Shown: in pieces, positions 15,496 to 25,400 of the stretch | How positions within the stretch are numbered: position 1 is the stretch's first letter | How the letters are laid out: each line of letters opens with the position of its first letter | NCBI RefSeq assembly: GCF_002943425.1 | Contig: NZ_PTRA01000002.1 | Span: 124,090 to 188,089 of the forward strand | Direction of reading: 5' to 3' | Length of the DNA: 64,000 nt | Source: Siphonobacter curvatus | GTDB lineage: Bacteria > Bacteroidota > Bacteroidia > Cytophagales > Spirosomataceae | Program-made: the position numbers and the translations under genes | Notes under the pieces: model-generated | Told to the model about the DNA's origin: nothing | Seen by the model: only the letters and a program-made list of their open reading frames with translations | The model's database searches: none

Positions 15496-18400
15496 ATGAA
15501 CAAACTCCTACCTACTCGCCGCAGGTTGTACGAATACCTGCTGGCTTGCACCATTGGTTTTTTCTTGTTGCTCGGCCTGACCGTTCAGGCTCAGACATCC
15601 AGGACCCTCACGGGTACCGTCACGGATGAAACGGGAGCCACCTTACCCGGCGTGAGCATTCTTCGAAAAGGCTCGCAGCAGGGAACGACTACCAACGAAG
15701 AGGGAAAGTATCGACTTACCTTTAGTGAAGAAGCAGCTACCCTCATTTTTTCTTACGTAGGCTATACACCGCAGGAAGTTGCTGTAGGAGCCGGATCGGT
15801 GTTGGACGTCGTATTAAAAGCCGATTCTAAAGCTCTTTCGGAAGTGGTCGTTGTGGGTTACGGCACCCAGAAAAAAGCGGAGGTAGCCACCGCTGTGGGC
15901 AGTATTGAAGGGAAAACCATTGCCGATCGAGGTACAGTAAGTCCGTTACAGGGGGCTCAGGGTCAGATTGCCGGGGTGGATATTTCCGCCGGATCGGGTC
16001 GGGCCGGAGCGAGTTATTCCGTGCAGATTCGGGGTCAGAACTCTTTGGCGGGTGGTCAGCCGCTGTACGTAGTTGATGGCGTTATTGTTCCCGATATCAA
16101 CTTTCTCAACCCGCAGGACATTGCCAAAATGGACGTATTGAAAGACGCCGCCTCAACGGCTATCTACGGTTCACGGGGTTCTAACGGGGTAATTCTGGTG
16201 ACGACCAAGGGCGGTTCAAGTGCCAAAGGTCGGACGACGATTTCCTATGACGGTTACGTGGGGATTCGGGAAGTGGCCCGGATGCCACACTTCATGAGCG
16301 GTCCCGAATGGTGGGAATATCGGCAAAACACCTTTATTTCTCCCGAACTCATTGCCGGACGTACCAACTATGACAACACCATCGGTAGCCTGGGAAACCC
16401 AGTGGTACAACAACGCGTAGCCAATGGAGATTATACTAACTGGCGAGATTTAGTTCTGCGGACGGGTACGCAAATGAACCATTGGCTAACCATTTCGGGA
16501 GCGAGTGAAAAGAATACAGTACAATATTTGATTGGTGCGGGTTATCAGAAAGAGAAAGGTAACCTTTTGCAGGAAGGCCTGGATCGCTACAACTTCAAAG
16601 CCAGCGTGGATGGTCGGATGAATGACCACTGGTCGGCCGGCATGAGCGTGAACTTCTCGCTTTCTGACATTGAGCGGGGTAGCGATGATGCCGTCCGGAA
16701 TGCCTTCAACATGGCTCCGATCTTCAGCCCCTACGATGCAAATGGTAATCTGATGTTCCGGCCCGGACAGATTCCAGTACCCAATTCCACGACCATTTCG
16801 AGCTTTACCAGTACAGTAAACCCTTTGCTGGAAATTCCGAATACAGAGAATAATACCCGCCGCTTGTTCGGAGTTGGAAATCTTTACTTGCAGTATGCGT
16901 TGAATGACTGGCTGGAATTACGTTCGACGTTTTCGCCGAGTGTAAATTTTGAGCGGAACGGTCGGTACTGGGGATCCCTGACCGGCGTAGGTGATGGTCT
17001 TTTACCCGATGCTCAGCGTTCCAACGCCCAGTCGCTTTCCTACATCTTCGACAACATTGCGACCATCCGTAAAAATTTTGGTGATCACCGCTTTACGTTC
17101 ACGGGTCTGTTCAGTATGCAGAAGGACCGCTTCGAAGGCGATGGACTACGAGTGAATGATCTGCCCTTTAACTCTTCGTACTACAACCTGGGTTCTTCCA
17201 CGAATCGTCAGTCGGGCACGAGTTACTTCCGGCAGGTGTCGATTCTTTCCTACATGGCCCGTGTGAATTACGTCTTCAAAGATCGCTACTTCGCGACGCT
17301 GGCTACCCGTTGGGATGGTTCCTCCAAGCTGGCTGAAGGGCACAAGTGGTCTACGTTCCCTTCACTAGCGGTGGGCTGGCAGTTGTCGGAAGAAAACTTC
17401 CTGAAATCAGCCAACTTCATTTCGGATTTGAAACTCCGCGTGAGTGCCGGTATTGCGGGAAACAACAACAATATTAGTGCGTACGAAAGCCAGATGAATC
17501 TGAGCGACCCTACCTTCTACGATTACGGCGGAACGGTTGCTCTGGGTTACGGTCCCAGCCGACTGCCCAACCCGGGCCTGACTTGGGAGCGTACCCGCGA
17601 GTTGGATTTTGGTCTGGACTACGGATTCTTTAATGGTCGGATTTCCGGTACGTTGGATGTCTACAACAAGCTTTCACGAGGTATTTTGATGAATCGTGAT
17701 ATTCCCATCGAAACGGGCTGGTCCTCAATTAAAGATAACGTAGGATCGGTACGGAATAAAGGCATCGAGTTCTCGTTACGGACCGTGAACGTCTCGACGA
17801 AAAACTTTACCTGGTCAACTTCCTTCAATTTCGCCCGGAACAAAAACGAGATTGTGGATCTGCTTGACAAGAAAGAAGATCTGGTAGGGAACTGGTGGTT
17901 TATCGGCCGACCCATCAACGTAAATTACACCTACGTGTTTGACGGCATCTGGCAGGAGAGCGAACGCGAACTGGCCGTTAAGTATGGCCAGTTACCGGGT
18001 CAGGCTCGCGTCAAGGATTTGAATAACGACGGCAAGATTAGTAGTGCGGACGACCGGGCCATCATTGGTCAGAAAGATCCCAAATGGACCGGAGGCTTTT
18101 CGACGCAGTTTACGTATAAAAACTTTGATCTGTCGGCCTCGATGTTTGCCCGCCAGGGAGCCCAGGTATACAGTGCCTTCCACAGCATTTTCCTGAACTA
18201 CTCCGATCGGGGTACGAACAAAATTTACGAAGACTACTACATGACCGATAATAAGGTGACGCCTTCCCGGGTGTCCAATACTTATCCCATGCCGAATAAC
18301 ATCGGCCCCTACTGGACGGGCGTATCCGGCGTCGGCTATTACAAAGATGTATCCTTTGTGAAAGTTCAGAATATCGTATTAGGCTACACGTTACCGACAA

Positions 18401-18615
18401 CGCTGGTGGATAAAATCGGTGTTAAGAGCCTTCGGGTGTACGCCAACGTGCTGAATCCCTTCGTCTGGACGAAGTACAACGGCTTTGATCCTGAATACGC
18501 CAGCGGTATTGATCCGACCACGACCTCCAACGTGTCGAATACCACCACGGGCAATATTAATAACACGGGTCCGAGCACCATTACGTATCAATTTGGTCTG
18601 AACCTCAAATTTTAA
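15496..18615 (+). CDS. SusC/RagA-family TonB-dependent outer-membrane porin (pectin locus)
   Basis: 1039 residues. Signal peptide through about residue 32 (GLTVQAQ), CarboxypepD_reg-like domain ~37-115 (LTGTVTDETGATLPGVSI... FSYVGYTPQEV), TonB-box-like EVVVVGYGTQ, plug domain ~125-235 with PLYVVDGVIVP and AASTAIYGSRGSNGVILVTTKG, then the 22-strand barrel ending in ITYQFGLNLKF with terminal Phe. It imports oligosaccharides using TonB energy, capped by the SusD encoded 6 bases downstream. Adjacent pectin enzymes make pectin oligomers the likely cargo. The upstream 140 bases are AT-rich (a long A/T tract at 15365-15398) and should hold the promoter, though I see no exact -7 match. Confidence 0.95.
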   Translation: MNKLLPTRRRLYEYLLACTIGFFLLLGLTVQAQTSRTLTGTVTDETGATLPGVSILRKGSQQGTTTNEEGKYRLTFSEEAATLIFSYVGYTPQEVAVGAGSVLDVVLKADSKALSEVVVVGYGTQKKAEVATAVGSIEGKTIADRGTVSPLQGAQGQIAGVDISAGSGRAGASYSVQIRGQNSLAGGQPLYVVDGVIVPDINFLNPQDIAKMDVLKDAASTAIYGSRGSNGVILVTTKGGSSAKGRTTISYDGYVGIREVARMPHFMSGPEWWEYRQNTFISPELIAGRTNYDNTIGSLGNPVVQQRVANGDYTNWRDLVLRTGTQMNHWLTISGASEKNTVQYLIGAGYQKEKGNLLQEGLDRYNFKASVDGRMNDHWSAGMSVNFSLSDIERGSDDAVRNAFNMAPIFSPYDANGNLMFRPGQIPVPNSTTISSFTSTVNPLLEIPNTENNTRRLFGVGNLYLQYALNDWLELRSTFSPSVNFERNGRYWGSLTGVGDGLLPDAQRSNAQSLSYIFDNIATIRKNFGDHRFTFTGLFSMQKDRFEGDGLRVNDLPFNSSYYNLGSSTNRQSGTSYFRQVSILSYMARVNYVFKDRYFATLATRWDGSSKLAEGHKWSTFPSLAVGWQLSEENFLKSANFISDLKLRVSAGIAGNNNNISAYESQMNLSDPTFYDYGGTVALGYGPSRLPNPGLTWERTRELDFGLDYGFFNGRISGTLDVYNKLSRGILMNRDIPIETGWSSIKDNVGSVRNKGIEFSLRTVNVSTKNFTWSTSFNFARNKNEIVDLLDKKEDLVGNWWFIGRPINVNYTYVFDGIWQESERELAVKYGQLPGQARVKDLNNDGKISSADDRAIIGQKDPKWTGGFSTQFTYKNFDLSASMFARQGAQVYSAFHSIFLNYSDRGTNKIYEDYYMTDNKVTPSRVSNTYPMPNNIGPYWTGVSGVGYYKDVSFVKVQNIVLGYTLPTTLVDKIGVKSLRVYANVLNPFVWTKYNGFDPEYASGIDPTTTSNVSNTTTGNINNTGPSTITYQFGLNLKF

Positions 18616-18621
18616 ACGACC

Positions 18622-20289
18622 ATGAAATCCATAAAAGTAGCCGCCCTCCTGATTGGTCTGATGCTGACGGCTGGCGGGTGTAATGATTTTCTGAAGGAAG
18701 AAAATAAATCGAATATGGTGTCCGACGAGTACTACGCTACTTCGGAAGGATACGAAAAACTCATCAATGCGGCATACTCGTCCATGCGATCGGTGTACAG
18801 TCAGCCCTGGGTATTCTGTGCGGGAACGGATATGTACGTGGAAGGCCGCAGCCAGCAGCCCGTGGGCCTGAGCGAATACCAGAACCTGATTCCGGATGAT
18901 TCGGAAGTACTGAACTTTTACACCAACGTTTACCAGTCCATTCAGGTTTGTAATACGGCCCTGTACTTCAACGATAAAACGGCTTCAACGTCAACGCTGG
19001 AGAACCGCAAGGGAGAAATTCAGTTTCTGCGGGCTTACGACTACTTTCTGCTCGTGCAAACCTTTGGGGGTGTAGCTCTGGTGACGGACCGTTTTACGCA
19101 ACCCGTGGAATCATTCTCACGGGCCTCGGCTCAGGAGGTGTACGCCTTTATCATCAAGGAAATGACCGAAGCCCTGGAACTGGTTCCTGAAACGACGCCC
19201 AATTTTGGTCGCGTTACCAAGCGGGCCGTTCGGCACATGCTGGCTAAAATTCACCTGACGCGGGGCTACGAAAGCTTCGGAACGGCAGACGATTTTAAAA
19301 CGGCGGCGACCTACGCGGATGCGGCCATTCAGGGTCAGGGACTGACGCTTTCCTTTGAAGACGTATTCTTCCCCGGCAATGAAAAGAATGCCGAAATTCT
19401 ATTCTCCATTCAATGGGATGCCGCTTCGCTGCCCACGGCCAACTCGGGCGGTAATACGCAGGCGGCCTACTTTGGACCGTACTTCGGCGGTCAGGGTGGG
19501 GTAGAGGGCTATCCGTATCGGACCTATACCTTATGCCCAACGATGTATACGTTCGATCTGTTTACGGAGACGGATGCTCGGTTCGACGCCACGTTCATGA
19601 TTCAGTTCTACCAGCGGTATTACGATTATTATACGCGTCGAACGGAACGTAATCAGTTGAACGTGAAATATTATTATCCGCCTAAGTGGGCTAACAGCCC
19701 GGCAGCCATTGCGGCTTGGAAAGCTGCCGACCCTACTCGCCGGAACAACGCCGTGGTGTATCCTTATTCAGGAACGCTCTGGGAGGCCAGCCGCACGGTC
19801 GTACTGGATAATTACACGCCTTCCGTGAAAAAATTCGACGATCCCTCGGCCCAGTTTGGTAGCAATACCAGCACGCGGGATCTGTTCGTGGCCCGTCTCG
19901 GAGAAACGTACCTGCTGGCTGCGGAAGCGTACTTTAAAATGGGTAATCTGGCTCTGGCCGCGGACCGCATCAACGTAGTACGCAAGCGGGCCGCTAAATC
20001 AGGAGCTGAAACCAGTATGCAAATTCAGTCTTCGGACGTAACCCTTGATTTTATTCTGGATGAACGGGGTCGTGAGCTGGTGGGTGAGTACCACCGTTGG
20101 TTCGATCTGAAACGGACGGGTACCCTCATGACCCGGGCCCGGATGTACAACAAGGACGTGCGGAAGTGGTTTGATAACGGCATCAATCCGTTTATGGGGG
20201 CTGGCAATCAACCGAAACTGCTGCGACCCATTCCGACACGGGCTCTGGATCTAAACCAAGGAGCATTTGCTCAGAATCCGGGATACTAA
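18622..20289 (+). CDS. SusD/RagB-family surface lipoprotein (pectin locus)
   Basis: 555 residues. Lipobox AGGC with Cys20. N-terminal helical region with YEKLINAAYSSMRSVY and FLRAYDYFLLVQTFGGVALVTDRF, TPR-like middle (KRAVRHMLAKIHLTRGYESFG), C-terminal signature RLGETYLLAAEAYFKMGNL and LDERGRELVGEYHRWFDLKRTG, ending in LNQGAFAQNPGY as is typical. It binds the polysaccharide fragment and closes over the SusC porin. Starts 6 bases after SusC and is followed by a strong terminator, so it ends the transport operon. Confidence 0.95.
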   Translation: MKSIKVAALLIGLMLTAGGCNDFLKEENKSNMVSDEYYATSEGYEKLINAAYSSMRSVYSQPWVFCAGTDMYVEGRSQQPVGLSEYQNLIPDDSEVLNFYTNVYQSIQVCNTALYFNDKTASTSTLENRKGEIQFLRAYDYFLLVQTFGGVALVTDRFTQPVESFSRASAQEVYAFIIKEMTEALELVPETTPNFGRVTKRAVRHMLAKIHLTRGYESFGTADDFKTAATYADAAIQGQGLTLSFEDVFFPGNEKNAEILFSIQWDAASLPTANSGGNTQAAYFGPYFGGQGGVEGYPYRTYTLCPTMYTFDLFTETDARFDATFMIQFYQRYYDYYTRRTERNQLNVKYYYPPKWANSPAAIAAWKAADPTRRNNAVVYPYSGTLWEASRTVVLDNYTPSVKKFDDPSAQFGSNTSTRDLFVARLGETYLLAAEAYFKMGNLALAADRINVVRKRAAKSGAETSMQIQSSDVTLDFILDERGRELVGEYHRWFDLKRTGTLMTRARMYNKDVRKWFDNGINPFMGAGNQPKLLRPIPTRALDLNQGAFAQNPGY

Positions 20290-20311
20290 ATTTGCTTTCA
20301 TGGATTCGAAC

Positions 20312-20368
20312 CGATGCCTTACTTTTCCTACATTAGTTCTTTGGGAAAAGTAGGGCATCGCCATTTTT
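20312..20368 (+). terminator. Terminator of the pectin SusCD operon
   Basis: CGATGCC-t-TACTTTTCC paired with GGAAAAGTA-g-GGCATCG (20312-20328 with 20344-20360), then a short T-run. Sixteen pairs. Confidence 0.85.
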
Positions 20369-20436
20369 GTATCTTGCCACAAGAGGACAGCCGAACCGTA
20401 TAAAAGCATCAACACTAAACCATTCGTACAAAACAA

Positions 20437-21018
20437 ATGCGGAAATCAGCCTGGCAGATTATACGTATAGGAATTGCCTTTCTCCTGACTCAAAACGGTT
20501 TTTCGCAGAATCCTTATCCCGTGTATGACGCGGTACTGAAGCGTTTGAAAGAACACAGAAAGGTATCCTTTTTCCTGATCTCAGACCATACTACGATTCG
20601 TAATCTGCAAGAAGTCAACCTGCATGATCCGGAGCAACACGTACTGGATCCCAGTCAGCTAAAAAACATTCGAACGCCGGAATGGCGGTCTTTTTTAGAT
20701 AGTATACAGGTTGAAACCTTGAACCGTACAAAACTGGAACACCGGTTCAAATCTCGGGTTCGGTTTGTTGCCGAGGTGAAGGATTATTATCATAAGGGCG
20801 ATACGAGCCCCTGGCGAGGGCCCCGAAATAAATACAGAAACGTATACGGCATCGTATAGCTTTCGCCGGTCATTTTTTCAAGTGATTCAACCCGGGCCAT
20901 CTGTACCCTCTATGAATTCCAAAACCCCGAAGCAGCCAGTTCGCAAGTATTTTTTCTGGAAAAACGCGGTTCATCCCCATGGCAACTGGTTGATAGGATC
21001 TTACTAAGTATATCTTAA
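20437..21018 (+). pseudogene. Small exported-protein gene interrupted by an in-frame TAG
   Basis: The first frame (20437-20859) gives 140 residues with a signal peptide ending near residue 24 (NGFSQN). It stops at TAG 20857-20859, but the same frame stays open for 52 more codons to TAA 21016-21018 and reads convincingly as protein: SPVIFSSDSTRAICTLYEF followed by VFFLEKRGSSPWQLVDRILL. That F-S-D-S...A...Y...LEK...W pattern is a common ending in small Bacteroidetes exported proteins, where a strand pair with a conserved Trp closes the domain. So a single nonsense change (or sequencing error) most likely truncates a ~193-residue protein. Function unknown. It sits alone between the SusCD terminator and a long non-coding stretch. 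Confidence 0.7.
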
Positions 21019-21119
21019 GTAGAGCTACTCGGTGATGCAGGTATACGTCAAAACAGCTTCCTGCCTACCGCACCTTTTGGACAATAAAAGTGAAAAATGA
21101 GCTGGGAGTATGGTATGAA

Positions 21120-21151
21120 AAAAGCCTATCCGTATTAACGAATAGGCTTTG
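21120..21151 (-). terminator. Intrinsic terminator oriented to the minus strand, without an obvious gene
   Basis: Stem AAAGCCTAT-c-CG / CG-a-ATAGGCTTT around a 6-nt loop. On the minus strand the stem merges into TTTTTT, on the plus strand into TTTGTATT, so it works best for a minus-strand transcript, yet no minus gene is visible within 800 bases. Confidence 0.6.
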
Positions 21152-21787
21152 TATTGCATGCTCAGTCGTCCAAGCCGCCACTTATCTAACTGATTCAGCG
21201 GTACGAAAATACTAAGCTCGAATGGATGAAACCGTATGTTTTCAAGACCAGGTAACGATTCAATTTGATTTTAGGGCAAATTTGTAACTGAAGTGGTCAA
21301 TCAAGATACTAGTTCTTTCCCAAGGCCATTATATGAAGTGTTGGGTAGTCACGCTTCACACGGCTCACAACATCTCACAAGAACGGGCAGGTAACAGATT
21401 TAGGAACCTCAAAACAAGATTCTCTAAGGCACCTGCTTACGTATTAAAACCACTTTCTTTTCCAATTTAACCAAGTAGCCTTTGTCTGAGCCTGCCACTT
21501 TCCTTTGCATTCGTTTGAAAAGGAGAGGTTATTGTAGTGTAATCTCTTACCTACTGAATGATGTTTGCCAGAACAGCACTTTATAAATCTACAAAGAGAA
21601 TAGCAGTGGTAAGTCAAAACCTGGCGAAGGAAATGAGCCATTCTTCTATTACCAAAAAATAACCATCAAAGGCTGATCAGCGGATAAAAATTAGTCTATG
21701 GGAAAATTTAATAGATACGTTTGCTTGTTCAATTTTTAGTGAGTATACATTTCTATAGAATCTATAAATTGACATACAAATAAATGA

Positions 21788-21819
21788 TTGAAAGACCTAT
21801 TAATGCTTGGATAGTTTTG
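21788..21819 (+). promoter_or_regulatory. Promoter candidate upstream of the giant gene
   Basis: TTG (21788-21790), 21-base spacer, TAGTTTTG (21812-21819), an exact -7 match. The surroundings are AT-rich so chance matches are more likely. If used, the leader of the 22479 gene would be about 650 nt. Confidence 0.3.
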
Positions 21820-22478
21820 AGATAAAAATGTACATAAAAATAAATATCTTGATTTTAGTTATAGTAAAGGTATTTCTATCGGCTGATAATCAGTAATGCT
21901 ATTCTTTAACTAGCCAATTAACAGCACAAATTATGTAGTAGTAATACTATGTAACTATTCAATTATTACTATTTATACTTAAATTAATAAATGATAGGTT
22001 TGCTGCGTCAATGTGACATAGTATTAAGCCCCATCTCTTTTACAAATTCATACGTTTAAACCGCTACTTATGGATTCTGTCCACTTTGCTTATCCGTGTT
22101 CAATAGCTACTAAAGCTATGTCTTCAATACGTATCACTCATTCGCTTTTCGATTGAAACCCTCAATATACCTCCCTTAAAAGAAGTAAACATTTTTGCTA
22201 GGCTCCCGCTACAAGCGGCGAATCGAAGTACTCTCTACTGAATTCAATTAGACTCTCTCATTCGTATGCATAGGACTTGAAATAAAAAGTCCTCAAACGC
22301 TCGCGTTTCCCTATATCCTTAGCTCTAAAGATCACGCTTTCCGTAATCTTTTCAGGCTCTGTTGTGCCCTTTCCTATCCCTTGGACTGATCAGTATTCTC
22401 TGTCCTAGTCACCGATCGCTTTTACCTAAAGCCAACCCAATTCCAATTTATATATGTTTCATTTAAAGCAATGTTTCA

Positions 22479-25400
22479 ATGATTAAACAACTATTACTCT
22501 TTTCCTTTTTCACCGCTTCGGCCCTATTTTCGGTTTCTGCTCAGCAGAAACCTAGAGGGACGCTGGGTGTAATGAAGGAAAGTAGCCCGCCGCCTGCCGA
22601 GCAGGCCCAGGCTGCCCGTTGGTTGAAACAGAACCGTTCGGCTTTTACCGAAAACAAAGGTCAATTCCTGGACCAGTTCGGAAAGCCTAATGCTTCGGTC
22701 AGATACCTTCTAAATTTGCCGGGTTTAAACGTACAGCTCCGACAATCGGGTTTTAGTTATGATACTTACGCGGTAAAAGGTTCGGCTAAAAAGCTGGGTT
22801 TTCACCGGGTGGATGTTGAGCTGGTCGGAGCTAATCCCAAAGCTCAGCTTCGCACCGGGGCGGTGATGGCACCTTCCGTAAACGCGATTAATGGGAACGG
22901 AGCCTTTTCTAACATCCGTAGCTACGAGAAGGTGACCTATCAGGACATCTATCCGGACATTGACTTAGAGTTCGTGGCCCAAAAGGGTACTAACAAACCC
23001 ATTGAGTACAACTTCATTGTACGGCCAGGCGGCGATGCTTCTAAAATTCAGCTTCGCTACGAGGGAGCGAATGCCACGGCTCTAAAAAACGAGCGGGTGG
23101 TGATGAATCTCGTGCACGGTAAGCTTTCCGAGCGCATTCCAGCGAGTTGGATGAGTCAAAGCAAAAAGCCCGTCAGGGTGCACTACAGAGCTTTGGGCTC
23201 CGACATGTACGCGTTTAACGTACCCGCTTACGACAAAACCCAAACGCTGGTTATTGACCCGACACCCAATCTGGAGTGGGCCACTTACTATGGGGGAACG
23301 GGATTTGAAAGAATCTATGCAGTAGACATTGACTCTGAAGACAATATTTACGCGGTAGGGTACTCTGCAAGTACTGCTAACATTGCTAGTATAGGAGCAC
23401 CTCAAGGGAGTTTAATTGGAACAGATGATGGTTTTATCGCGAAATTTAACAGCAAGGGCCAACGACTTTGGGGAACATATTTCGGTGGGACTGGCACTGA
23501 CAGGATTCAAACTGTTAAGTTTCATAATGGTACTCTGTATATTGCTGGAACTACAGATAGCCCTAATTTAGGAACACCTGGAACCGAACAGCCTACTTAT
23601 AACGGCAAAGGATTTATAGCTACTGTAAACGCTACTACTGGACAAAAAAATTGGTTTACTTATGTAACTAATTCTACCGTCTTTCTTATGGAGTTTAAAC
23701 AAATTCTGATTGATCAAAGCGGAGCTTTGTATTTAGCAGGGTTTGTAGAAACCGGCATCGGAGCTACAACTAGTCCAGGAGAATTGGGAACGACTGGGAC
23801 CTTTCGTCCAACGACTGCTTCTGTTGGGCGTCCTTCTTTTTTGTTGAAATACAATGGAGCGACTGGCCGGAAAATTTGGGGAACGTATCTGGAGAATTTT
23901 TCCATGTATACTAGTATAGCTATGGATGCCGATGAAAGTATCTATGTAGCTGGTAGTTCACCAGGCTCAAGTACTGTGCCACAATGGTTAGCGTATACTA
24001 GCTTAGTAGGAGGAATTTCAGAGGGCCAAACCCGATACGAAGCTGATGGATATTTGTTGAAAATAAACCAAACAACTGGCCAGCGGATTTGGGGTCGTTA
24101 TTTTGGCGGTTCCCTCAACGACGATATTCGTGCTATTACTATTGATAAAGCCAAAGGTCGAATTTACGTGGGGGGGACGGCGGCAAGCACTACAGGCATA
24201 GCTTCTTCGGGGGCTTACCGCACCAATAAAGGAACTGCTACATCTGACGGCTTCTGGGCCAGCTTTGATCTGAATGGTAGCTTTCAGCAAGGTTCATATT
24301 TAGGAGCTCAATTGGGGGCTTTGACAAATGTAAGTAACATTCAACTTGATTTAGAAAGTAACCTGATTTTGGCAGGAACAACGAACACTACGACGGGTGA
24401 GCTTGCTAGTGAATGTACGTTTCAACCGATGCCTAAAGGCGGTACAGATCTCTTCCTAAACCATTTTAATATTACCTCAGGTCAACGCCTCTGGGGTACC
24501 TATTTTGGTTCATCAGTTAATGAAAATTTCGAAACGAATACTAGTTTGACGCTAAACTCTAAAGGTCATCTAGTATTAGGCTTTAGCGTTCAAGCAGGAA
24601 GCACGGGCCTAGCTACCCCTGGTTCGCACCAAACCAACCCAGGAGGTAACTTTGACGGCGTGATCGCCAAGTTTAACGGGGGCGAGTTGCCCTTGGACTT
24701 TGCCGTCACCCCTTCTACGGTGGCTCCCCTCACGCAAAATGCCTGCATTTTGGGCATTCCGGCCCTCGTTGAAGGCAACGCCGTCGGCGTCACTACTCCC
24801 AATCCCTACACCGGCAAGGTCTTCTACCAGTGGCAGAAGTCGGCTAGTGCTACGGGGCCCTGGGAAGATTTGCCGGGCGAAGTCTACAAGGACCTCCAGC
24901 CCCTGGCCTCCCAAACCACTTTGTACTACCGACGCCAGATCAAAGTCATCGCCGATTACTGTAACCTACAAGTCGTCGATACTTCTCCGGTTGCCTCGGT
25001 CATCATCGGCACCAATGCCGCCCCCATTGCTAGTGCCGACGGCCCCCAGTGGTTTGTATGCGGCAGCGGAGCTAACACTGTGACCTTAAACGGTTCAGCT
25101 ACCGGCGGAGCGGGTTCTTATACCTACCAGTGGTTTTCGGGCAGTACGTCCACCGGAACGTCCCTTTCGGCCACGGCGAGCTTGACTACCCCCGCCGTGA
25201 CCTCGGCCACCACCTACACCCTGCAAATCAAAGATGCCGCCGGCTGTACCGACATCGATCAGGTTACCATCGTACCCGCCGTGGCTAACGCGGGCGGCAA
25301 CAAGTCTTTTTGCCAGGGCAGCGGGGGCGTGCAGATCGGCACGGCTCCCGTCGCTAGCCCCTCGGTCACCTACGCCTGGAGTGTGGTTTCCGGGAGTGCC

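Larger units (their letters stand above)
21019..22478. other. Long AT-rich non-coding stretch before the giant surface-protein gene
   Basis: No convincing gene on either strand; a 65-codon minus frame at 21444-21641 has no recognisable features. Contents: a terminator-like hairpin at 21120-21151; a very AT-rich core 21660-22000; exact TAnnTTTG elements at 21716-21723, 21812-21819 (with TTG 21 bases upstream) and 21995-22002; and near the giant gene two short hairpins, AGGACTT/AAGTCCT (22272-22293) and AAAGAT-c-ACG/CGT-a-ATCTTT (22326-22348). The region could be a long 5' leader with regulation of the downstream giant gene, or hold small RNAs. Confidence 0.5.

Noticed and set aside
20302-20312. 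GGTTCGAATCC on the minus strand, like a tRNA T-arm
   Set aside because: No D-arm, anticodon stem or acceptor stem at the right distances; it lies at the edge of the SusCD terminator.
21444-21641. 65-codon minus-strand frame as the gene served by the terminator at 21120-21151
   Set aside because: No recognisable features, 290 bases from the terminator, no promoter match upstream.
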